DNA of 64,000 nt from Microvelia longipes (taxonomy: Eukaryota; Arthropoda; Insecta; Hemiptera; Veliidae), in NCBI GenBank assembly GCA_018340805.1, contig JACMZG010001911.1, forward strand, positions 57,527,805 to 57,591,804, in the 5' to 3' direction. Made by a program: the position numbers and the translations under genes. Positions 14,201 to 26,200 of this stretch are shown here, piece by piece (position 1 is the stretch's first letter; each line of letters starts with the position of its first letter). The notes beneath the pieces were generated by a model that was not told the DNA's origin, did not search any database, and saw nothing but the letters and a program-made list of their open reading frames with translations.

Positions 14201-17200
14201 GCACAGTTCATCCAGCCCAACCAGACTCTATCCAAACTCACTGCTCTGGCTAGTGTCCACGACTAGTTCATGGTGTGCCTTGTTCATCTAGACTCTGGCT
14301 AGGCTCACCACTCTGGGAATAATATTTAACATTGTGCTTAGTTCATCTAGTCTTACTAGCACCTCTGATCACATTCACTTGGCCCGCCCTCATTTAACCA
14401 GTCTCAACAATCTTATCAGCTCCTCTAGCAAGACTCACCGCTCTGGCTAGTCCAGTGTGACCCCACAGAGAGCTCTAGCAACCCTGACATTAGTGTGCAC
14501 ACACTCATTTTTTAGCTCTGACCTGAAAGTCAACGTTCCACAGTGCTACTAGGAGACGTCTGTCTTTAAAGAAAAGAGAATTTCGTTCCAAGTCACTTAT
14601 GTTGCTCATGCCCCGACTTCACTTTCACTGACTAAGTTTTCAGACATACGAAGGCTCAGTATATCTTTTCAACCTTCATCTCCATCAGCATGCAGAACCT
14701 TGACTTTTCATGAGCTGGAGACAATGGAAACATGGATCCAGACTTGTCTCAGATGAAACTAGATCCAACCCCGTATTTGCGTATTAGGCAAGGAAACCAC
14801 GTAAAACCCTGGCTGGGTTTGGCCAGTTGAAAGTAAAGACTTCCTGGCGGAAACCACATCAATGTAAATGAAGAATCCGATGTTTCACTTCCACTGTGGG
14901 AGGCATCATCAGGGATGTAGGATATTATGGATAGAAACACAATGCTCTACAAAACTGAACTGAACCGGTTCAGTTCAGTTTTGTAGATCATTGTGTTTCT
15001 ATCCATGATGTCCTATATCCCTGAAGTTGCCTCCCACAGTGGAAGCGAAATGTTAGATTCTCCATCTACATTTACGTGGTCACAAAAGGAAGACCTAAAT
15101 CTTCATGACAATAACCGCAGAAGCCTACGCAGTTTAAAGGATAACTTAATATCAAGGTCCTCCCTCAGCTGGATTTGAATCCTCGACCTCCAGGTTGAAA
15201 GGTGAGCGCTTTATCACTGAGCTACTGGACTTGGTGTTTTTTATAATTTTATATTATACAGTACTTTGTCATGTATTTAGGGACTTCTCATCATGGACCA
15301 CTTTATTTTGTTAGTAATTATTTTGTCATGTTTATTAACTTGAATCTATTACACAACGGCATTGACATCAAATCAATACAGAGAGTTTAGTAAGCTGTGT
15401 TGGTACATATGTTTATACCATTGAGAAAACAACTATCACATTATCCGTCATAATTTTTCTACCACACCAGCAGCCATCATTAAAATCAAGCAGAATGGGA
15501 CTTTGCAAAAGTTATCAAGAAGAGTGGATTCACTTGTTGATTCTATTCCACTGAGTTATAAAAACATGATATTTCATGCCTTCACACCATGATTTTCACA
15601 TTATATTCTACATAAACTTCAATGTTTGCGTGGAGAGTCAATTGACTTGATGATGATAAACAAATCAAAACAATACCTGATGCATCTCCCAGTAAATCTT
15701 CAAACGATAAACCCCATCTTTTAACTCGGATATCAGTAGGGTCTCAACACTGCAACAAATCAACAACAGGGTCATTCCAAATCAAATAGAAATCAACCAA
15801 AAAAGCATTACAAAAATTGTTTTAGTTAAGTCATCCTGATTAAAATCTAGTTTGGTTGGAATATTAAACACAAATTAAAAACCTTTTTTTTCAAATATTA
15901 CATTTTTTGGAACAAAAGAAAAAAAGTAAATACAAAAATTGGATAACAGGTACCTCGGAATCCCTGAGGTACCTCGGAATCTCTGAGGAACCTCAGAACT
16001 TTTCCTCATTACATCAGATTCACTACACTCATCCTCACTACATAGGAAAAAACCTAAATATACTTGCTGTATTGAAACAAGATTCAGTATACTTGTTTAT
16101 TAAATATACTCATACCAAATTTCAACTCAATTGAATTATTTAGTGATTTTTTATGTAAAAAAAAAACATATTTGGTTCGGTAAAAATTGAACTATGCAAA
16201 AATGTATTTTGGCGTTTTATATGACACATTATAAAACATTTTTCTGTATTTTATGAATATTCAAACTTTCAAAAGTCATTTTTGCCAGTTTATAAAAAAA
16301 ATATTTTCAAATGGCACAACAGCATAACTCAGTTTCAACTCTCTAGCATAAATACACTGGGAGCTATGACCATAACACAACCACATACATACATATAGAA
16401 AACTTTTTGAAAACCAATCAGAAGGTCTTAAAAACGCCTGAAACAGATTATCCAGGTGAAATGCTTGTATTTTAGATTTTTTTTCGCAAACAATGCTTTT
16501 CTTATATGCTTACCTCATAAATAAACAGTCAATTAAAATCCTTAGGCAATCAATTGATTGTTCCTTACATTGAAAAATCAATCCATATAAATGATATAAG
16601 TAGTAAAATCAGTTCTGTTTTGTTTTTGCTTTGAAAACTTAGCAGTACTGTTAACTTAAAAACATGCAAGCTGGCTTACTACGCTCATTTCCACTAATGA
16701 TTATTATATGGTACCAGAGAATGGGGAGCTGCCCCGAGTGCACATAGTGTTTTTCTATTGCAAAAAAAGGCCATTAGAATTATTACCAAGTTTAAATATG
16801 ATGCACATTGTGCCAAAAGTTTCAAAGAAAATAGAATTTTAACGCTTTATTCAGCATACATTTTTTATCATTTTTATTATACATTAAGAATAGACACTAT
16901 GAATTAAACAATAATAAAAATCATGGTTATTCAACTAGATTTCATACACATATAAATATGCCACTCTCCAGACTTAGTAAGTCAAGTCAATCACAGTTAG
17001 TGAATGGAATCAAATGTTTTAATAAGCTCCCTAATAGTATTGTAGATCTTCAATACTATTTCAATAATAACCTAAAAAGGTTATTATTGAAATAGTATTG
17101 TAGATCTTCAATACTATTTCAATAATAACCTAAAAGGTTATTATTGAAATAGTATGTAGATCTTCAATACTATTTCAATAATAACCTAAAAAGGTTATTA

Positions 17201-20200
17201 AAAAAATACTCATTAATAAAACTTATTACTGTGTCAATGACTTCCTGAATAACATTATAGTGTATCCTGAAAAATTGTCAAACGGTACCTTTTTACCTTA
17301 ATAGTTAGCACTTTAAAGTTGATGTGGGTGAAATCATTCATTATAGTATAACACATGGCTAAAGTCAGTTGACAGCCCCTCAAAATCTCAATGCTTCCAA
17401 ACCTTTTTTTAAAAAAAAATCCCTTCTTTAAAGTAAACAAAAAAATCCCTACTCTGGCAACACTGTAAGTCAGGTTATGTTTTGAATTTTATTATTTGTT
17501 TTTGATATCGGATTTTTTAAAAATTATTTATTTACTTTTTAAGTAGGAATATTGTTGTATCTTTTAAATTTGCCAACCAATTGTTGCTTTAAATTTGTTC
17601 GAAAGTATGAATTAACTGGAGTTAAAGTCGTTAATTACGTGGGTCATAATAGTGGGTGCCATTCGTTGGCGATCCAAATCGTTGGAGCTCCAACGATATG
17701 GAGCGCCAGTAAATGGCGCGCCAACGAATTGCCTGCACTTTAATTTTCTCGCGTGATTTCTCTAAAAATTCATAGACGCTCCAAGTCGTTGGAGCGCCAC
17801 TCTTTGGCGCTCCATATCGTTGGGAGCTCCATTTGAAATGGAGCTCAACGATTTGGAGCGTCTATGAATTTTAGAGAAATCACTCAAGAAAATTAAAGTG
17901 AGCTCCACTTTAAATGGAGCCCCAACGATGTGGAGAGCCTATAAATGGCGCTCCAACGAATTGGAGTGCCAACGAACTGGAGCGCCAACGATTACACCCG
18001 ATATCAATAATATTTATTGGCACTCCATGTTGTTGAAGCGCCATTTTAAGTGGAGCACGAATGATTTAGAGCGTTCTTAAATGGCGCGCGTACAATTTTT
18101 ATGCAAAAATAATTAATTGCAGTTCTCCGAGCATAGTATGGTTTAAGTAACTTTGCACTTGATAATTCAAGTATTTCGTCATAAGTTAATTTTGATTGGT
18201 TGGCTGCACTGTTTTGCATTTAAAAAAAAGGAAGTTAAAAGTCAAGTTTGATTTATTACACTGTAATTATTGGAGCCCCAACGAATTGCCTGCACTTTAA
18301 TTTTCTCGAGTGATTTTTCTAAAAATTCATAGACCCTCCAAATCGTTCGAGCTCCAACGATATGAAGCGCCAAAGAATGGCGCTCCAACGACTTGGAGCG
18401 TCTATGAATTTTTAGAGAAATCACACAAGAAAATTAAAGTGCAGGCAATTCGTTGACGCGCCATTCGTTGGCGCTCCAACGAATTGGAGCACAAATGATG
18501 GTGCGCGAACGAATGGAGCTCCAACAACTTGGAGCGCCAACGACTGGTACCCATAATAGTTTTATGAAAGTTTATTTAAATTGTCAGCTATAATTACTTT
18601 TTTCCAAAATCAAATACTTGTTTGTGTCAAGTTTGTATAATTAAATATGTATTGTTTCATATAATAGAAATAATATGACACAATACGCATTCATGACTTA
18701 AAAAGGCCAAGACGATCATCTATTGAAAGACATGGCATTTTGCAAAAAAATGCTGTCTCTTTGTTGACAGACTACAGATTTTGTGCTGTACTTAAAGGCC
18801 AAGAAATGCTTGAAGAATACGTCAATATTCATGCGTCAAATATATGCACTCAGATCACATTACAACTCTGCAATAATTGGATGAATTGAACAGATTGAAA
18901 TTGAACGAAACGAACTCAAACAGATCAAAAATGCGAAGTTACAAATAGTGTTGCCTTTTTATGATTTTATTTATGAAAAATGTATTTTCTGTACCGAGGT
19001 TGGCATGACGGGGAGGAGGAAGGGACGTGGTTGGTCCAAAACCAAAATAATTCTTTCCCTCTCACATTTTTTGGTGCACTGTCAACTGACATTTACCGTG
19101 TGTTATATTATAACAACATTAATTAAATATGAATGAGTTAATGAGAGATTTAGCCCCATGATGAATTACTCATTACAGTATCTAGCTTTAAAAAAACACC
19201 TGTTACACCAACAATTGAATCTCTATTAAACCAAATATATCGTAGAAGAAATGATTGAAAAGGAGATAATTTACAAGGTTTAGAAAGAAAACTCAGATAA
19301 AGATCAGTTAAAGCTTCGACTAGAAGTATGTACATAGCACTAAGATTACTCTTAAACTTGATATTTCATTCAAAACATTTTCTGTACAAAGTATAGGTCA
19401 GGTTTTTTAGGATGTGCATTTAAAGTATTAAGTATTTTCAAATGCTATTAGAAGATAAAATGTGAATACCAAATACCATATTAGTAGAGAATTAGCTAGA
19501 AGTAAATAGTTTGTGGTAGAAAAAAAATAAAATTTTTACCTAAAAATGAAATTTAAGTAAATAAAAAAATTAAAAAATAAAAGAATCAACATTTTTAAAA
19601 TGTTTTTATTAAAAAAAAATAATTAATCCAAATGACAAACAAAATATTTTAAACTATGGCAATAATTATTAATTATTTATCTAAAGAAATGACACTCCTT
19701 TGTCAGGCTTAAGTTGAGTAATAAAAAGGGCAGCACAATGTACATAAATAAACAGGAAAATTTTACAAAATATACCAAATGTCTATAAAAAAATTGTAGA
19801 CTCCTGAGTTTAAATGCTTATAACTTGTAAACGGAATTTCGATTTTATTAAAATTAGATTACATCTATAGAAAATTTAATAAATTTAAATTTATTAAATA
19901 TAAATTTTAAATAAATATTTAAACGATGAAAACTAATTTCAATAAAATTAAACATTCCATTTAAAAGTTATAAGCATTTAAACTAAGGGGTCAACCATTT
20001 TTTTAGACAGTAAGCATAAGTCTAAGTCCAAAAAAGTAATAAAACATTTATATGAACCTTTAAAAGTAGGATTTAAGTTTGTAATGAATTTATTAAACAG
20101 AATGTGTTTCAAGTAATAATTGTATAATTGGGATCCTTTTAAGAACAGAAGCTTCTTCTTGCAGGAGGTAAAAAAGTACCCCAAAAGTTATTTACCAATA

Positions 20201-23200
20201 AAATAATGACACAGCACAATACTATCAAATCTGCCAGTCCGTGCAGCTATAGATGACAAAATTTCAAACCTATTCCGTACAGATATTCAACAAATCATAG
20301 AATAATTAGTGCTCTAAAGTTCTTATATTTTGGAAAGAAATTGAGATATTTTTCTAACCATAGAATCAATGTAAACTGCACAAGCTACCAACTGAAGTTT
20401 TTGCCAGTCAGTTTAGCACAAAACTGCATTTGTCTGGTTTCATAGATACCAAGTACAATAAATTATACTAACCATTAATTTACCTGCCATTTTTATTTTG
20501 TTAGGGGTTAACATAATGCATTTTAAATTAATTTTTAACCCCAACTCATTCTTGAAAATTCTCCCCACAAATTACGGCTCAAATAAATTAGTAAAAATTA
20601 GGAACCCCAAAGGACATTAATAAAAATTACCATAATATTTTAACAATAATTAATTTACAAACTAAAATAAACCTAAGAATTAAACCACAAAAAATAAAAC
20701 ATTCATAAACAATTACTTCTAATAGAATTGAAATAAATAGGTAAATTTGAATATAAGAAATATTAGTAAGAAGTAAAGATCGGAATTACATGGGCTGGTT
20801 GTAGTGCCAGTACGTGGAATCATCAGAAAGCCATGGGTTTGATGGTTGAGCTGGGGTAATAAAGGGATCGTACTCACAGTATATCTTACAATAATTTAGT
20901 AATCCATCCACCGCCTGCGAAACCTTAACACGAGATTTTGATACTTGACGACGCAGGATTTCCAGCTGAAACAAAACAAGATATTGAAAGTAATAAAAAA
21001 GAGGCGATGGACGACCTATTAAGAAACTCATCTAATGTTTCCAGTGTTGTCAATAAAATTAAAACATAAAAAAATACTAGAAACCTCATGCACAATTATT
21101 TCGAGTTTTTTTTAACATAGGTTGGTATTTACCGTGCATGGTACTTTACCATGCACCCAATAAACTTAGTCAGGTACTTGTAAAAGCTAACCCTTAATCA
21201 ACCTAGATTTACAGGCAAATTTAGAACCATCATTAGTAGCTCATATAATGCCTAACAGAGAGATATATCACCACAACATTTTTGTTTTGGGACCCCTTTT
21301 TAAAAGAGTCAAGTGACACCCCCCCCCCATTTAACTATGCACATTTTGGACTCTTTCGCCACCAACTCTCCAAGGTTGCTATAGGGTCACTAATGATAAG
21401 ATGGTAGCTAACAAACCATTATAGGCTGTTTTTCTTAAATTGACGTAATTTTATCCATTTATACTTCATTGTTAATATTAATAAAAAATAATATTAAAGT
21501 TTAATAGTTTTAATAGTATAGTATAGAATTAGTATAATATTAAGTATTTATAGTATATATATTTTTAACTAAAAATTTTATTATTTTATGCACAAATCTC
21601 AATACATTGGGAACCAATGTACTAGAGGAAGCATACCCTATTTCAATACATTGGGAACCCACAGATTGGGAACAATTGTACTAGAGGGAGCATACCCTAT
21701 TTCAATACATTGGAAACCACAGATTAGGAACTAATGTACTAGAGGGAACATACCCTATTTCAAACATTGGAACCCACAGATTAGGAACCAATGTACTAGA
21801 GGGAGCATACCCTATTTTTAATACATTGGGAAACCACAGATTAGGAACTAATGTACTAGAGGGAACATACCCTATTTCAATACATTGGGAACCCACAGAT
21901 TAGGAACCAATGTACTAGAGGGAGCATACCCTATTTCAATACATTGGGAACCAATGTACAGGGAGCATACCCTAGGAACCACAGGTTAGGAACCAATGTA
22001 CTAGAGGTAGCATACCTATTTCAATACATTGGAACCAACAGATTGGGAACAATTTGTACTAGAGGAAGCATACCTTATTTCAATACATTGGGAACCCACA
22101 GGTTAGGAACCAATGTACTAGAGGGAGCATACCCTATCTCTATACATGGGGAAACCACTGTACTAGAGGGAGCATACCCTATCTCTATACATGGGGAAAC
22201 CACTGCACTAGAGGGAGCATACCCTATCTCTATACATGGGGAAACCACTGTACTAGAGGGAGCATACCCAATCTCTATACATAGGGAAACCACTGTACTA
22301 GAAGGAGCATACCCTATCTCTATATATAGGGAAACCACTGTACTAGAGGGAGCATACCCTATCTCTATACATAAGGAATCACTGTACTAGAGGGAGCATA
22401 CCCTATCTCTATACATGGGGGAAACCACTGTACTAGAGGGAGCATACCCTATCTCTATACATAGGGAAACCACTGTACTAGAAGGAGCATACCCTATCTT
22501 TTTACATGGGGAAACCACTGTACTAGAGGGAGCATACCCTATCTCTATACATGGGAAACCACTGTACTAGAGGGAGCATACCCTATCTCTATACATGGGG
22601 AAACACTGTACTAGAGGGAGCATACCCTATCTCTATACATGGGGAAACCACTGCACTAGAGGAGCATACCCTATCTCTATACATGGGGAAACCACTGTAC
22701 TAGAGGGAGCATACCCAATCTCTATACATAGGAAACCACTGTACTAGAAGGAGCATACCCTATCTCTATATATAGGGAAACCACTGTACTAGAGGGAGCA
22801 TACCCTATCTCTATACATAAGGAATCACTGTACTAGAGGGAGCATACCCTATCTCTATACATAGGGAAACCACTGTACTAGAAGGAGCATACCCTATCTT
22901 TTTACATGGGGAAACCACTGTACTAGAGGGAGCATACCCTATCTCTATACATAGGGAAACCACTGTACTAGAGGGAGCATACCCTATCTCTATACATGGG
23001 GAAACCACTGTACTAGAGGGAGCATACCCTATCTCTACATAAACTGACTAGAGGAGCATACCCTATCTCTATACATAGGGAAACCACTGTACTAGAGGAG
23101 CTATACCCACTACTATTATCTCTATACATAGGGAAACCACTTACTATCCTATCTCTATACACTGGGAGACGTAAAACATCTGTTCTGCACACTGTGTAGG

Positions 23201-26200
23201 TAAATTAATCTTTAGCTTATATTTTAAGCTTTCAAGCTTTATCTCATTAATTAGATTTTTTAGGATTTGTTTGTTAAATTTTGTATTATAAAAATTTTAT
23301 TACATAAGTAAATCTGGTAAATTTTGTACTGTTAGGTGTTTAGATAACTTTTCTAATATTTGATATTAAACTAATAGGTTCTCTCTTGTAATAATATCTC
23401 CATGGTGTCTTATGTCTGTGTGTGTGTATCTGCTTTATGGTTTCCAGAGTTGGCAACAGTGGAGTTATCTTGTTTCTTACGAATTCTTATTTACCTGAGA
23501 ATTATTACTGGAAGGTTGAGTAGTTTTCCTGAGTGCTCCTAGAGGTCCTGGATCTAGAGGAGGTAAACAGCCAGGGGGAGGTCTATGTACCCTCCAGTAA
23601 GCTTTTTCCTGACTGTCCGATACTAACTTATCATTTTTCTTCTTATCTTTTGATACCTTCAGCTGAAGCAAAGCAACAAAATTTAAAAAAAAGACTAACG
23701 TACAACAATTTGCCATTAAGGGCCCAATATATCAGGCTTTTTATTACAAAATTAATACATTTCACCCCAAATAAACTTTTACAATTTTTTTTTATAAAAT
23801 GTCTCATACTTGAAACAATATATAGTCAAATGGAGTAGAATGTATTTGACTATATATTCATTTGTCTTTGTATATAAGCTTGTAAATAATTTGTTACCTA
23901 GTTATTTTAATGATGTTATTAGTCTTAAGGAGGATAGAAACCCTTATAATGTATGCAGTAAAAACGAAATAGATACTCCGAGGGTAAACTCTGCATAATT
24001 GCAGTCGACTGTTTTTATAAATGGAATTAGAGAATTTAATTGTTTGCCTGAGAATATTATAAAAGAACAAAATATTAAAAGCTTTAAAAAGTTGTTGTAT
24101 AGTCATTTAAGTAGTAGTATGTTAACAGACTAGAAAGTAAGTTCCTTTTAAGTATTATTGTACTTTAGATTTACTATAGTAGCTTTTTTAAGCTAGTTAT
24201 TATCATTATCATTATCAATGTGTCCCAAGTACCGCACTAGGAGAGAGGGTTGCAAAATTACGATAGTATAGAGGCTATATATTTCATTGCTTACAGTTAA
24301 ATTGTATTCTACAAGAAATTATTACATGGATATGCACAAAACTAGAAATAAAACATAATTAATGATACCCTATAGCGGAATTACGGGTATCAGGTTGTAC
24401 AACCACCTACCCCAATAAATTCAGAATCAAGAAAGAAAGGAGTTTAAAAAAGTATTAAAGTCATTCTTCGTTATAAGTGGGCGTTTTAATCGTAAATACA
24501 TTTTTTTGTTTATTTATTTTTTGTTTTTCATATTTAACCATTTACTGGTTTTAATATAAGAAGATTTGTTAACTTTGGCAAATACATATTTTCGGACATT
24601 GTAAACATAACAGATGTAAATATACTAATCTATTCTCTTAAAATATGTCTAACGATGTGATCACTCAGGTACCAAGTATCTAACTAAGAGATTAATATAC
24701 ATAATGTCTCACATATAAAAGATATACATTAATACCTATAACACATTTTTTATTTATTTATTAAAGTTTACACAGGTTTTACCCCTTTTACAAAGTTTAC
24801 AAATATAAACATACATATACATAGGAAGGTTAACATAAAAAATGAAATTATTAAAAAAAATAACAAGAATAAAATATTTAAAAAACAATAAATAATACTA
24901 AAAATGAAAACAAGAGCTTAGCCTAATTCAATGGACATAAAAAAACCTATGATACTAATAAAAAATAAAAATATAAAATGAGTAATCCTCTTAGGATCTA
25001 AAATAATAAAAGGACTCAAGCATAGATAGCTAAGCATATTAAAAAAATTATCATAATTTAAAAAAAAGTATGAGAAAAAGCAAATTTCTTGTTTTTCTGC
25101 CTTCAATTAATTTTAGTATTGTAAATATAAGAGAATTAACTGAAAAATTGAATAGAACGAAATATATAAATTTAATTTATTAAAAGCTAAAAATAAATAT
25201 AAAAAAATAACAAAAAATCAGTCTGTAGTACAATAAGATCAATCAGTTAGGGTAAAAATTTGTAATGCACTTATTTTTGAATTGCTGAATAGATAAGTGA
25301 AAAATGTCACAGTCAGGGGGTAAATGATTTGCCTCTCTCATTGCACGTAACATAGGGCTATAATATTTATAGTTGGTTTTCGCATAGGGCACATTGAAAA
25401 GAAGTGGAGATCTGGTAACATTGTTAGGAACAAACTTATTTATTATACTTTGTCTATCACAATATTATTACAATTTAATTCATTTATTATATTATTTATT
25501 ATATTATTTACAATTTATTCATGAATTAAATTGTAATAATATTGTGATAGACAAAGTATAATAAATAAGTTTTTTCTTTTTTAAATATTGTGTTTTATTA
25601 ATTATATAAAATGTGCAATTATCACAAAATCTCGGTCGAAACAACAAATTTTTGTTAGGAACATTAAAGCATAGTTCTTCAAGTAAAGATGGAGAGTTAA
25701 TGTTAGAATTTATTAACTTGAGGAGGAATACCAAATCATATTTAATTCTTCTAGTCTCTAAATTTGGAACTTTATACTGTAAATACAACTCATTAAGATT
25801 TATATCCATGTAATAACAAAATGTTTACAAAATGTAAACATCAATGCTCATAGGAGATACATCCACCTCAACTTAACTCCAGGCTTGCATCTTTCCAGGA
25901 CTTCTATCTTGATGGTCACCCATCTTAAGACTGACCATAGCCAATGCTGTTAAACCTTCCACGATCTTACAACCCTACCAGTAGGCTAGATATATTAGTA
26001 ATAGTTAAATTATAACTACCTGTTCTTCAGCTTGCATTGTGATCAGATCCCATTTATTTTTCAAATTTGTCTTTAATCTTGATAGCTCCTCCTAAAATAA
26101 TAAGAATACATAATATTAAAAAAAATCGGGAACGGGGTACCTCAAAACTTTTCCTCATCACATTGGATTCACGACGGTCATCCTCAGAATAAACTTTTGT

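Noticed and set aside
21944..23008. Open frames of up to 148 codons on both strands with periodic IEIGYAPSSTVV or LEGAYPIS motifs
   Set aside because: The minisatellite unit (45 or 60 bp) is a multiple of three, so any stop-free unit yields a long frame in both directions.
21595..23170. CRISPR-like regular repeats
   Set aside because: Units are directly adjacent with no unique spacers, and the genome is eukaryotic.
24918..25106. 62-codon frame with hydrophobic residues
   Set aside because: AT-rich sequence gives Phe/Ile/Leu-rich frames by chance; no splice or family support.
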